A DNA stretch of 64,000 nt. Source: Myxocyprinus asiaticus. Its lineage: Eukaryota > Chordata > Actinopteri > Cypriniformes > Catostomidae. The notes under the pieces were generated by a model. It was not told the DNA's origin. It did no database searches and worked only from the letters and a program-made list of their open reading frames with translations. Below, piece by piece: positions 1 to 10,689 of the stretch (position 1 is the first letter of the stretch; each line of letters opens with the position of its first letter). The translations under genes and the position numbers were made by a program. The stretch is from the NCBI RefSeq assembly GCF_019703515.2, contig NC_059365.1, positions 41,808,501-41,872,500 on the forward strand, read 5' to 3'.

Positions 1-782
1 GTTGTAGCAACATCAAGATTTTTTTAAGTGTAAATTAGGCTGGCCTGAGCATTCAGTGTCAAGTTTTGAAAAGTAACCATGTATCCTAATGAAACTAAAA
101 TTATTGCAAGCAACATTTAAATTGCAAATATTATTAGATAGCTTTTTCTTAGTATTAGGCCTCCTTGGTTTTGACTTTCGTGCATGGACAGGTTTATAAA
201 ATGTAAATTGGTATTATAAATTGTCTGCGAAGCAATGTGTAATGTTTAACGTAGTAAAAGAAATTAAAGTACTGGACTACTGGTTAAACACTATCCGCAT
301 GTATTATTAACTGCATCACACTGCACACAGCCAACACTCAACACTATATGAAGCTGATAGGTAGAATTCACATTAACATGACACAGTGTCCCCTATAGGC
401 TTGGAATATTATTGCAACCTAGGAATTAAAGCACAGAACACAAAATAATGTATGATGTCCATAGGCATAGGGTGTCTTATTAATTGTGAAACTGTGTTTT
501 CTTATGGCATGAATCGCACTGAAGGCCTAGACTTAAAATGCACGGGCCGCCACTGTCAGTATAAGATCCCTGGATATAGTTTTTCAAACTTCATGATGTG
601 AAATGTACAGTAAAGTGTTATTTTTGCAGGGAAGTGGCGAGTGCTAGAATAAATGCTCCACTCAGCAAAGCAAACATCCACCCAGTTGTTCACAACTCAA
701 TCACTTTCTCTGAGCTGTGAAATGGATCCACAACATGAAAGAACAACAATCTTTTTCCTTTACAACCTGTAAAAGCCGGAGC

Positions 783-783
<1 letters not shown>
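1..783. other. AT-rich sequence, no gene seen
   Basis: I see no credible coding exon, RNA gene or classifiable element here on either strand. Open frames are short and of low complexity. Confidence 0.5.

Positions 784-852
<69 letters not shown>
784..852. repeat. (TC)n microsatellite
   Basis: An almost pure CT/TC dinucleotide run of about 70 bases with two G interruptions. It produces artefactual Ser/Leu and Arg/Glu repeat reading frames on the two strands, which are not genes. Confidence 0.97.
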
Positions 853-1223
853 GTGCTGTAAGGAGCTTTTCTGTCTCAATGGTTTGTATTTTTCTTTTAA
901 TAAAATGCAGTCAGCAGACAGCTTGACTGCCAACTTCAATACATCTCTAAACAGGCTCTGGGTCATATGATGTACTTTAAATGACTCCTGATTGGTTCTT
1001 GGTAGTTTCCATGGATACGAGTCTTGGTGCGCCTTCCTGGGAAAATGTAAACTGTCAGTGGACACAAAATAATTTATAGAAACTGTTACTGTCTAATACT
1101 TTCCTTCATTTTAATGGTAGCATGACAGAGAGATGTTGTTTGAAAGAGATTTTTTGTTCCTTTTTTCACCATCTTGTTCATATAAAATCATAGGTTTACT
1201 AAGGACATATAAACATCACATAA

Positions 1224-1755
1224 TGGAATATTCTGGGTTCAATACCAGTTAAGCTCAATCGACTGTTCTTCAATTATGGCATAATGCTGATAATACTAAA
1301 AAAAAAAAATTTCGACTCATCCCTAAATTTCTTTGAAAAAAAAAGAAAAAAAGAAGAAGAAGAAGCAAAAAATCAAGGTTATAGTGAGGCACTTACAATG
1401 GAAGTGAATGGAGACAATTTTGGAGGGTTTAAAAGCAGAAATGTGAAGCTTATAATTTTATAAAAGCACTTGTCTTATTCTCATGTATTATTTGAGCTGT
1501 AAAGTTGTTTAAATCGTTATTTTTATAGTCATGTTTAGGGTTTGTTGACATTACATCGGCATGACAATGAAGTTGTAAAATTGGCTAAAATTTTACACAG
1601 AAAAGGTTAGTAAGCGATTTTATCACACTGAAATCATGTTAACATGCATATTGTTTATGTTCTGTGGCTATACTTTTGAAACAGTGAGTATTTTAACATG
1701 TGGATTGGCCACATTCACTTTCATTGTAAGTGCCTCACTGGAACCCACAGTTTTG

Positions 1756-1788
<33 letters not shown>

Positions 1789-1886
1789 CATGAAAGGGCA
1801 AGTCAAAATAAATTTTTGTGGTGATCAATATTATGGTACAAATGCTGTCGATTGAGCTTAACTTGTATTGAACACAGAATATTCCT
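1224..1886. mobile_element. Non-autonomous DNA element with ~40-bp TIRs, TTAA-type target
   Basis: The left end (GGAATATTCTGGGTTCAATA) is the inverted complement of the right end, with matching sequence running on through a shared 'gttaagctcaatcgac' block. The right flank is TTAA (1887-1890) and the left flank is ATAA (1220-1223), a one-base-degraded TTAA duplication. The interior is non-coding and includes a 29-base T run (1757-1785). A TTAA target suggests mobilisation by a piggyBac- or Kolobok-type transposase, but that is inference. Confidence 0.75.
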
Positions 1887-1929
1887 TTAAAGCACTGGTC
1901 ACAAACATTAGTCAGGTTTCCATACACAT

Positions 1930-2200
1930 TTAGTATTTAATTTATGCAAAGCATTGGGATACCACAAAATTGGGGAATAAAGCATTGTTTTCATCATGTG
2001 TGTTCAATAAAATAGTCACGTTATAATTAGTCAAATTATGATCTAATTTTTCAGTCATATGACTTGAGGCAAAGTCACATGACTTTTTTGATTCAAATTA
2101 TTTGGTTCTTGTGTTTCCATCGTAATTTATGTGTATGTCCTCTTACCGAATAAAAAAATTATCCACCCCAAGTGATCCTTTATATTTTTATGAACATTTT
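1930..2200. repeat. Dispersed repeat shared with ~36.6-37.2 kb
   Basis: The block around 2105-2175 ('gtgtttccatc', then 'ttaccgaataaa', then 'ttatccacc' and 'caagtga') recurs in the same order at about 37050-37110 with scattered substitutions. No coding capacity. Family not recognised. Confidence 0.55.
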
Positions 2201-2504
2201 TGGAAATAACTGAATATAGTATGTCAAAGGTGCTTGGATAGCAAACTATTTCCAGTGGATTTTTAAAGTTTGCATCCTTGCATACTTTATTGGGTGATTA
2301 AAGACATTATTCAAAGTAGTGCAATATTTGATTTTTACATGAATGAAAATGAGGCTGTGAGGGATCGACTTGCAGTCTCTGGAATGACCCAAAACACTTT
2401 AACAACATTACACACTGAAGAGACTGTAAGTCTTACTCTCATCGGCCTCATTTTCATCCCCATCAAATATGGTGTGGAGTTTTAATTCACCTGGTCCATT
2501 ACAA

Positions 2505-2750
2505 TCATCATGAGGAGAGAAATTAGACACAAAAAGATGAATTTTTGAACTGGTGGTGGTGCTATATGGTTTAGCCTAGAGACTCCAAACTTGGTCTGGG
2601 GGCTATTCATACCCACCCCTATCAGTATGCCAAATTTTATCATTTTCCTATGTACGGTTCATAGGACTGCCATGAACTCCCATTGGGGAGGAAGAATAAG
2701 AAAATTGATGAATACAATAGGTGCCTCAGCAATATTTGTGATATTATTAC
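2505..2750. repeat. Dispersed non-coding fish repeat fragment
   Basis: Text such as 'gagactccaaacttggtc', 'gccaaattttatca' and 'caataggtgcct' is typical of an abundant non-coding repeat in fish genomes. I recognise the style rather than a named family. The short open frame here has no protein-like features. Confidence 0.4.
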
Positions 2751-2799
2751 ATATTTTGTATACAGTATTATATGTTGTTTGCACAAAAATATAAACATT

Positions 2800-3840
2800 T
2801 TGTCAGAATATACGTTTGAATGGCCATCAGTGGAGAAACATGCTTTTTTGTTAAAGGTGTAGTTATGGCATCTGCCAGCAGGATCTTACTGCCAAAGCTA
2901 AAAAACCAAACAGTACTTTCCCCATCACTTGTAAAGTACATACTATTAAGAGTTAAGTAGAAGCATATGATTTATGATGTAGCCTCTGTCAACCTGAATG
3001 TCACACTGCCTTGAGACAGCAGCATCAAAAGCCACAAGATACAATTAAAAACATAGCCATCATGATTTTTCCCCTCATATAACTTTGGTTTTTCATGGAC
3101 ATTCATATGCACATTCTGTTCCCACCAACTAAAATCCATCTCAAGATTCCCACTTCTTTCTTTGACAATGTTTTGACAGACAAATATGGCAGAACAGAAA
3201 CACTTCCTGTTCTTCTGAGGATTAGATCTGAATTATGTGATGAACAGCTACATTTCAGATGTGTTTATTCAGTCGTGGAATTCCCCTATTCTCCAAAGCT
3301 AATGCTAATTATTTTGTTTTCTGTTTATGTTTTTGTTATCGTGTCACCTTTAGCCTGGGAGTTCATTTTAGAGAATTCATATTAGAGCCGAATGATGCTA
3401 AGCATTTCCATGGAAAATAGGTTAGAGGTCAACGATGCGTAAAGGAAAAGAAGAGGAGAGTGGACAGATACTTAAGCGTTTAGCTGTGCTCAAGATGTGT
3501 GTTGTGTAAAGCACTGGATCTCAACTGGTTTTGCTTCAAGACTCAGATTTTAAATTGGACATCAAGTGACATCAATGTCTCTAAAAACAAACATTGAAAA
3601 TTATTATTATTAATTAAATTATTAGATTTATTAAGACAATAATTCACAACATAAAGCAGATTGTGGTCGGCACAAACTATGTTACAAGTGAACCTGTGTT
3701 TGTAGTATGTTTCTTTTACCTTGTGTAGTTTTGTTCTTGGTTTTCGAGGATTAGGGCATGTCATGCAAACCCCGTCATTGACCCTATCAGGGTCGCGACC
3801 CACCAGTTAAGAACCACTTCGGTGTAAAGAAAGAAAAGAG
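2800..3840. other. No gene seen
   Basis: AT-rich sequence. A 96-codon frame at 3095-3385 has no recognisable domain, no good start context and no splice-site support, so I do not call it a gene. Confidence 0.4.
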
Positions 3841-3852
3841 TGCTTGTGAATT

Positions 3853-3867
3853 GGTGTGTGTGTGTGT

Positions 3868-3918
<51 letters not shown>
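3853..3918. repeat. (GT)n-(TC)n compound microsatellite
   Basis: A short GT run (about 3853-3867) is followed by a pure TC run (3871-3918), then further interrupted TC/AC sequence to about 3936. Confidence 0.95.
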
Positions 3919-3924
<6 letters not shown>

Positions 3925-4165
3925 TTTCTCTCTCTCATTAATGTCATTAAGACGTGCTTACATTGTCTTAAGCGGTCCACTGCACTCCTGTTGAGTGAGG
4001 GAGACCCATTTATAACTCATTATGATAAACTGCTAAAAATATCTCAGCTGGGAGTTGAACACTCTCACTTTCTCACTCTTCACTATCTCTTATTTCTTTT
4101 CAAAAATTATTGAGTGTGACTAGCTCGAACAGAAATTCTTAAAGAGAAAATCAAAGGCTACATTC

Positions 4166-4842
4166 GGTAACACTTTACATTAGTGTTCACTTTGTTAAGG
4201 GTTTATAAAGGGGTTCATTAATGACTAATAAGTCAATTACAAATATATTATTCATCACTGATACGTGGTTATAACAACAAACAAGGATGACTTTCATGCA
4301 AAACTTGCCAAATAGTGAGCTATTTTAACTTTCATGTTATACATGCTTAATAAATACACTTATTCATACTTTGTGTTTGTGTTTATATTAATTACTGTAA
4401 TGTCTTGACTTGTGTTGTCACTTTCCTTGACATGATGTTAAAAGAATAGTGCTACAACGATTGCTGTCCCAACTTACCTAGTCCTCTGCAAAAACACTTT
4501 TCAGGTCTTCATACTCATTCACAGCATATATCATTTAATAAAGTCCGATGACCTTTAAACTTCACTGAAGTTATGTACATAGATTTCTAATGTTGGCAAC
4601 ACCTTAATACGTTTCATATGTGTCTACTTTACATTAATGTACATTTTAATATGTTACTAATGTTGGGTAAAATGGATAACAGTCTGGCAAGTATTGCATC
4701 GCTGTTGCCCTTTTTATTTGTGTTGTTATTATCGCATATGATTTATAATGCATTTGTGAATGAGTTATTGGTCATTAATTAACCGCTTTATAAACCCTCA
4801 GCAAAGGGAACATTAATGGTGTTCAAAATCAAAAGTGTTACC
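4166..4842. mobile_element. hAT-like non-autonomous element, very long TIRs, 8-bp TSD
   Basis: The element starts GGTAACACTTTACATTAGTG and ends with its inverted counterpart ...AGTGTTACC. Inverted similarity continues inward for well over 200 bases on each side, including the 'gggtttataaag' and 'attaatgac' blocks. It is flanked by CTACATTC (4158-4165) and CTACATCC (4843-4850), an 8-bp duplication with one mismatch, the length made by hAT transposases. There is no coding region. Related copies lie at 28535-29165 and 31490-32031. Confidence 0.8.
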
Positions 4843-5040
4843 CTACATCCCAATTAGCATATGATGTATACTCTATACTATGCACTAAAAGTGTGTACTT
4901 TACTGATGGTAGGAAAGTATACTGTTGCAAATAAAAGTATGTGAACCATTTGGAATTAGCTAATTTATGCATTAATTGGTCATAAAATGTGATCTCATCT
5001 TCATCAAAGTCACAAGAATAGACCAACACAATGTGCTTAA

Positions 5041-5799
5041 AGAGCACCTATTGTGGTTTTTCAAATATTACCTTTCATGTAGTGTGTTATATAGCTGTTT
5101 GTAAATGTAAAAAAGTCAGCAAAGTTTCAAAAATCTAAGTGCACGACAAATGGAGTTACTGACTCCCAAAAGAAAGAACCGATTCTGAACACCTGAAATG
5201 AGTCGTTAGTAATTCCAGACTTACTTCCTGTACTAACCTACGTAATTTGGTAACAAAAAACCCGCCTCTGGTCTGTATACGTGTACAGCCAGTGCATGCT
5301 GTTAGCCTGTTAGCTGTTAGCCTCTGCTAACCAGCTAACTCACGTTATTGTCAAACTACATATAAACTTACCACTGAGAAACATCCTGTTCTCGTCGTGC
5401 TTGCGATGGTGGTTCGGGTTAATCTTCCGATGTATCACTATCAGACTTGGGCTCAAATTGGTAAGGTAAAACAGAAATTTTTTCAGACGGAGCTGAAACT
5501 TGGATATGGTAGTGGGCGTTTCCTTTCCGACACGCGCTGTAAGCGGTAGGCCAATCATAACGGACTGGGACATCTGACCAATCAGTGCAGAGTAGGCTCT
5601 CTGAAAGGAGGAGTTTAGAATGAATCCTTTAGAATGGATCATTGAACGAGTCGTTTTTGACACTGGGGAAAAAAAGGTAATGCTGCAATTTAAATTATGA
5701 GCAAATTAAAGTGTTTTTTGACCTTGGATGCATGTAAATCTATTGTATGAGACCTTTAAAAAAAAATTAGGCATGTTTAAAAACCATAATAGGTGCTCT
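5041..5799. mobile_element. TTAA-flanked element inserted in the Tc1 inverted repeat
   Basis: The left end AGAGCACCTATTGTGG and the right end CCATAATAGGTGCTCT are inverted complements with one mismatch over 16 bases. Perfect TTAA duplications flank them (5037-5040 and 5800-5803). Removing the element rejoins the Tc1 inverted repeat. No coding region was found inside; the minus-strand open frame of 107 codons has no domain I recognise. TTAA duplication points to piggyBac- or Kolobok-type mobilisation. Confidence 0.88.
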
Positions 5800-5902
5800 T
5801 TAAGCTAACAACACACAAACAATGATAATCTTTTATGTATTTATTGAACACATACCATTAAACATTCACAGTGATGTGGAAAATGTAAGTGAACCCTTGG
5901 AT

Positions 5903-6596
5903 TTAATAAATGGTCAATCCTCCTTTGGCAGCAATAACCTCAACCAAGCTTTTCCGGTAGCTGCGGATTAGACCTGCACAACATTCTGAAGGAATTTTGG
6001 ACCATTCTTCCCTACAGAACTGCATCAACTCAGCCATATTCTTATGATGTCTGGTGTGAACGGATCTCTTGAGGTCATTCCACAGCATCTCTATGGGCTT
6101 AAGGTCTGGACTCTGACTGGGCCACTCCAAAAGTTGGATTTTCTTTCTTTGAAGCTGTTCTGTAGTGGATTTACTTTGATGTTTAGGGTCATTGTCCTGC
6201 TGCATCACCCAACATCTACTGAGCTTCAGCTATTTTCAGATATTTATTTTTGCCCCGAAGCAGCAAAGTAGCATGGACACCGTGCTTGTATAGCCCATAT
6301 AATAGACTCATGAAAAGAGATGTTAACCAGTTCCAATGATTCCTTCAAGCCTTTAGCTGTCACACTAGGGTTCTTTTTTACCTCACTGAGCATTCTGTGG
6401 TTGCCTTTGAGTTATCATGGCTGGATGGCCACTTCTAGCAAGAGTAGCCATAGTACTAAATCGTCTCCATTTACAGACAATTTGTCTAACGAAGCTCTTT
6501 GAGATAACTTTGTAACCCTTTTCAGCTTAATGCAAAGCAACAACTCTTGATCATAGGTCTTATGAGATCTCTTTTTTGAGAGGCATGGTCCACGTC
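5903..6596 (-). pseudogene. Tc1-like transposase relic, catalytic core partly deleted
   Basis: Read on the minus strand. The likely start codon is at 6596-6594 (MPLKKE...). A helix-turn-helix-like block with VRQIVCKWRRF lies around 6480, interrupted by stops. The 3' part is an open 101-codon stretch holding the second catalytic Asp (QQDNDPKHQSK) and the DDE-closing motif (SPDLKPIEMLWNDLKR), with Asp-to-Glu spacing of about 34 residues, typical of Tc1. The segment that should carry the first catalytic Asp is missing. It ends ...AAKGGLTIY, the usual C-terminus of this family. It cannot be active. Confidence 0.9.
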
Positions 6597-6781
6597 AGCA
6601 GATGCTCCTTGTGAAAAGCAAACTCAAAATGTTTAAGTGTTTTTTATAAGTCAAAATAGCTCTAACCCACACCTCCAATCTCGTTTCATTAATTGGATGC
6701 CAGATTTGCCAACTCCTGACTCTAATTAGCTTTTGTTGCATCATTAGCCTAGGGGTTCACATAGACAGGGATTAAAGCAAA

Positions 6782-6811
6782 AATAATAATAATAATAATA
6801 ATAATAATAAT
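6782..6811. repeat. (AAT)n microsatellite
   Basis: About ten AAT/ATA trinucleotide units directly inside the left end of the 6760-9109 insertion. Confidence 0.95.
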
Positions 6812-7527
6812 TCTGACTGAAAACTTTTTTTCAGGCTAAGTCATATTCCTTTAACTGACACTTTATTTAAATACTCGAGACCAATAGTGTTTTAAGGGAA
6901 GATGATGTTTTAGAACAGCTTTTCTATTGCCAGTTTGCATAATTTCAAAGCTGTTTCAAAGATGCAATGCTTGACACGCTTTTTATTCATACAAATAATC
7001 AACCATCTACATAACTTTTCAGTGCATATGTTTTTATTAACCTTATAACACACACACACACACAAAAAAAAAATGTTTTAAGTGAACCCCTTAACACTTA
7101 ACAGAATATATAAATAAATAAATAAAACAACTAACAGCACCACCATTAACCCTGTGAAGGCCGAATTTTAAAATAAATGAGCAAAATAATTTTTTTTTAC
7201 CTTTCAGATGTTGTTGTAGGAGGCCTCTGATGCAGAATTTTTTTTTTTTGTTTTTACATTTTAGTCATTTTTTAATGACACATTGTAATATTACAACAGT
7301 GGTCAGGGAGGGCAGCAGAAATCCTGTATTTGTACTTGCATTGTCTGAACAAATATACAGAACAACTAAGTGTTCGTTTGCACAGTTGATTGCTTATGTA
7401 GCCCCATAAATGTATATATCATGTATAATAATCACACAACAGTCATGTTTCTTATGAATTGTTATTTATTAATAAAAAATATAGGAAAACAGGAAAAAAT
7501 GTTTTTACAGAACTGAACTTAGACTTA

Positions 7528-7602
7528 GTCCCAAAGTTTAGGTATGGTAGTCCCAATGTTCAGGTATGGTAGTCCCAAAGTTCAGGTATGGTAGTCCCAA
7601 AG
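7528..7602. repeat. 22-bp tandem repeat, ~3.5 copies
   Basis: The unit gtcccaaagttcaggtatgg plus 'ta' is repeated with few changes. It overlaps the 3' end of the piggyBac-like relic and generates its repeated WDYHT-like codons on the minus strand. Confidence 0.85.
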
Positions 7603-7757
7603 ACAGTTCTTGTCAAAGAACAAAGACGAACATTGCACTTGCAGCATAAAGTATTGGTGTAGCCAGTTTTGCAGAGTCTGCAGCGTCCTCTTGTTGTCTT
7701 CACTGGTAATGTGCAACCATGTCCCTGCGCATGTCCACTGGGGGGTCTGACTAACAA
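7582..7757 (-). pseudogene. piggyBac-like transposase C-terminal Cys-rich domain relic
   Basis: Minus-strand translation gives a cysteine-rich segment with RCRLCKTGYTNTLCCKCNVR: a Cys-x2-Cys ... Cys-x2-Cys pattern followed by Leu-Cys. In the neighbouring frame comes FFDKNCLWDYHT, matching the 'LCF...NCF..YH' tail known at the C-terminus of piggyBac-derived transposases. The two parts are in different frames, so a frameshift separates them near 7625. The DDD catalytic domain is not visible. A TTAACCCTGTGAAGG sequence at 7147-7161 has the look of a piggyBac terminus, but I found no matching right end. Confidence 0.6.
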
Positions 7758-8085
7758 ACAAAGCCCAGGGCCAGTTCAGTGTATTTTTGTTATTGACAAG
7801 ATACAATTTAAAATACTGCAACCAGAAATTATTTACTGACTGATTCAATTCTGGCCTAAACTCAAAATTTTAACAAAGAAAACATACATTCTCTCAAGCC
7901 CCAGAATTATGCTACAACTATCCTCTAAAACATTCAAAAACATCCAGAACCTGTTTCTGCCCAACTGTTTCTGACTAACAAACAAAGCCCAGGGCCAGTT
8001 CAATGTAATTTTTTACAACTAGAATGTAGTCATTTATTCAATTGAGGTCTAAATTCAAAATGTTAACAAAGAAAACACATTTAGA
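7749..8085. repeat. Diverged direct duplication, two ~120-bp units
   Basis: The text 'actaacaaacaaagcccagg' with 'gccagttca' occurs at 7752 and again at about 7974. Each is followed by 'ttattca' or 'gattcaattc', then 'aaattcaaaat' and 'ttaacaaagaaaaca'. The two units are about 220 bases apart and diverged. Confidence 0.65.
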
Positions 8086-8626
8086 ACTTAGTTATTGTGA
8101 ATAATCAACGACATTATATCTCTATTAGTATTAGTTTTCCATTTGGGTACATGTGAGAAGTGCAATGTGCCCCCCCCCCATGAAAAAAGTGTTGTAAAAT
8201 AGCAACACAAATATAATATGCTCAAAATATTTTTTTTTTTAAACAAATTTCACAGTAGCTAAATATCTACATGTTGTACACATTGTAATAATCACTAAAA
8301 AATATTTAAGGCGTTTTACTTACTTGAATCTTGAGCTATTCAATCAAATAAAAACCGGTTATGTTGCTCCGAGAAAGTTCGCAGGTTGAGTGAGCTTCAG
8401 GTCAGATGGTCCGGCACCTTTATACATTTTAATGGCCAATAGGATTCAGAGGCGGACCAACATGACATGGTAAAATCATACCCTAGGTTATATATTGTAT
8501 TGACTACTCATCAATTAAATATTTAGCATCTTATATTCATTCATTCTCTGGCTATGTTTTACCTCCACACATATATAATGTTAGTGAGTGGCAGTGTAAG
8601 CTACAAACAAACTAGGCCTAGCTAGC

Positions 8627-9085
8627 TTACAGTTTTCCAAATAAAAGTTGTAATACAATACAGATATTTATACATACATGTCCACATGCAACCAGAATAT
8701 CCATTGGTGTCCTCGTCACTTTAATTTCGCCAACAAATCCCACCAAGAAGTACAACCAAGCATCAAGGCTTTTGTATGCCTTCAGACTTTTCTTTGTGTA
8801 TTTTCCTGGCGTCGAAATCAGGTACATATAAATGTCAGGAAACCAGATTCCTGGCCACATGTTAATGTCCATGGACCACTGGTTCTTTGGTAAGTTGTAA
8901 GGATCACTGTCGAGTCCAAATGCCTTTAATTTAAGCAGACAATAGTTTGTTTTACTCCCGTTTTCGCAGTTTCCCATACTAAAGGTAGCCATGTTGCAGG
9001 ATGTTTTGCCACTCAATCCGACTGAAGGGGCGTGTTCCGGTGGGAAAGTGACATCAGTGCATACCCTCAATTGACGGAAATCCAT
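8627..9085 (-). CDS. Unidentified element-encoded ORF, possible 5' exon
   Basis: An open frame of 152 codons on the minus strand starts (MDFRQLRV...) just inside the right terminus of the 6760-9109 insertion, so it is probably the first exon of a transposon gene. The central segment has DSDPYNLPKNQW and LKAYKSLDAWLYFLVGFVGE. The latter resembles a conserved block I associate with fish and cnidarian transposon proteins that carry a YqaJ-like nuclease further on, but I cannot confirm this. After the last convincing residues (about 8690) the minus strand reads CAT|GTATGT, a plausible splice donor, so the final codons are likely intronic. The remaining exons are not recognisable and may be lost. 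Confidence 0.45.
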   Translation of the reverse strand: MDFRQLRVCTDVTFPPEHAPSVGLSGKTSCNMATFSMGNCENGSKTNYCLLKLKAFGLDSDPYNLPKNQWSMDINMWPGIWFPDIYMYLISTPGKYTKKSLKAYKSLDAWLYFLVGFVGEIKVTRTPMDILVACGHVCINICIVLQLLFGKL

Positions 9086-9429
9086 TGTAGCGACGGAGAA
9101 CTTTAATCCCTACATACTTTTTCCAACCTTCACTGTGAATGTTTGAATGATGTATTCAATACGTACAAGAACAATACAATAATTTGTGTGTTATTTAACA
9201 GATTGTGTTTGTTCATTATTGTAACTTAGATTAAGATCAAACCAGATTTTAAGACAAATTTATATATAAATACAGGTCATTCCAAAGGGTTCACATACTT
9301 TTTCTTGCCACTATATAGTAGTAAGTTAGTGTGCGAGTATTGGGGTATACTACCATTTTATATAATCAATCCACTCGAGACTGTTGTGCCTAAGAACACT
9401 CCTTACCTGTGGTAAAATCAGTGTAACAC

Positions 9430-9922
9430 TGTCACGAATCCTGCCTCTGTAGTTCCACCTGCTCACCACCAGAGGGGTTCATCACCTGAGTATTGACTCT
9501 AACTCTCCGGACTCCATTTCACATAATCCCCGTACCTGGCACTGATTACCTCTTCACCTGTTGCCTATCTACTCAGCTATTTAAGACTCACTCTCACTCT
9601 CTGTCATTGCGAAGGGCACTTGTTTTGCCCTGGCTGACATTTCTGAGCATTATCTGTATTTACTGCCTAACCTGTGTATGATCCTGGACTGTTTACCCTG
9701 TTTTGACCCTTTGCTGCAAGCCTACTATTACTGCTTTGTTTACCTGGATATTACCTGTGATTGCCTGCTGCCTGCCCTGACCTCTTGCCTGTTTTGTGAC
9801 TATCTCGCTGATTTACCTTGGATACTACTATTGCTGGTGATTGACCCCTGCCTGTCTTTATTACTACGTTTACTGTTAATAAATCTGCACATGGATCCCA
9901 AATCCACTGACTCATCATTACA
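9430..9922 (+). mobile_element. Solo LTR with 5-bp TSD
   Basis: The segment begins TGTCACGAATCC and ends ...TCATTACA, with TG...CA termini. It is flanked on both sides by AACAC (9425-9429 and 9923-9927), a perfect 5-bp duplication. It contains a TATA-like 'ctatttaag' (about 9577) and an AATAAA signal near 9879. There is no internal region, so this is a recombination-derived solo LTR, probably Ty3/Gypsy-type. The open frames inside it are artefacts. Confidence 0.85.
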
Positions 9923-9927
9923 AACAC

Positions 9928-10680
9928 AGACTCAATTTAATATCAGCAATAATTTCTCATATTTTCAACAAAGTACTGAAATAAAAATATGGTTTATGGA
10001 AAATCATAATTCAAAGAGCATAATCACTGTGTGCAGTCTTAAAGTTTCCTTCAGACCTTTCAGTTATCTGACATAATCTGCTGTGAGTAATTTATAATAA
10101 GTTACAGTCAATAAGACATGGCTTTTTTTAAACAGCAGGTCCTGTGGAAAAGTCTGACTCTTTAAACCGTAAAAGGTGAAAGTAAAACAGCCACAGGACA
10201 GGAACATTTCCACATACCTTCCTTCCTGACCTTTCATTATACCGGAGCTGGCGGCTGGTACTATTCTTGGCCTACTACATAATCAGGAGGATACTCTTAT
10301 GATTAAAAAAAAAAAAGTATCTGCCGTTCAAAAGTCTAAAACCACAAATGAAACTGCTTCTATTTTTAACATTTTTATAATTTAATACAAATTTTCTTAC
10401 AAATGATATTATCAGCATAGCAATTTGAGTGAGTTAAAAAATGTACATGATTTTAGTATTTGGTATGTCCTGGTTTTGCTTTAATGACAGCATTGCACTA
10501 AAAAAAATAATAAAATAAATAAAAAAAAACCTGATGGACAAAACGTGATGATCCATGATATCCCTGCATGATAAATTGAATGATTTGAGAATGTTTGCAA
10601 AAACATTGGAATAGAAACATTGGAATTGAAGCAAGCAAATCTGACCTTTTGTACAAAGGAGTTATTGACCCCATTAACAG
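9928..10680. other. No gene seen
   Basis: AT-rich sequence with A runs; no exon or element could be delimited. Confidence 0.4.
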
Positions 10681-10689
10681 CTGGTATTA

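Larger units (their letters stand above)
6760..9109 (-). mobile_element. 2.3-kb element inserted in the right Tc1 inverted repeat
   Basis: The Tc1 repeat text 'aggggttcacata' stops near 6759 and resumes as 'tacatactttttcc' at 9110. The inserted block begins CAGGGATTAAAG and ends CTTTAATCCC, a short terminal inverted repeat. Flanks CACATAGA and TACATACT match at 6 of 8 or fewer positions, compatible with an eroded 8-bp duplication (hAT or P type), though this is weak. Inside are an ATA microsatellite, a 22-bp tandem repeat, a piggyBac-like C-terminal relic and, at the right edge, an open minus-strand frame. Confidence 0.6.
4920..9315 (-). mobile_element. Tc1-like transposon with ~200-bp inverted repeats, interrupted twice
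   Basis: The outer ends are mirror images. Left (about 4920) reads into AAAAGTATGTGAACC; right (about 9278-9313) reads GGTTCACATACTTTTTCTTG. Both sit next to TA dinucleotides, the Tc1/mariner target. The left inverted repeat resumes at 5800 after a TTAA element and runs to about 5895. The right repeat is broken near 6759 and resumes at 9110. Between the repeats is a minus-strand transposase relic (5903-6596). Without the two insertions the element would be about 1.3 kb, slightly short for Tc1 because the transposase interior is deleted. Confidence 0.85.

Noticed and set aside
717..1065. Ser/Leu- and Arg/Glu-rich reading frames on both strands
   Set aside because: They are translations of a TC microsatellite.
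3095..3385. 96-codon frame as a possible host gene
   Set aside because: No domain, no splice-site support and composition typical of AT-rich intergenic DNA.
9678..10076. 132-codon frame with many hydrophobic residues
   Set aside because: It begins in the solo LTR and runs past its end; no domain and no conserved pattern.
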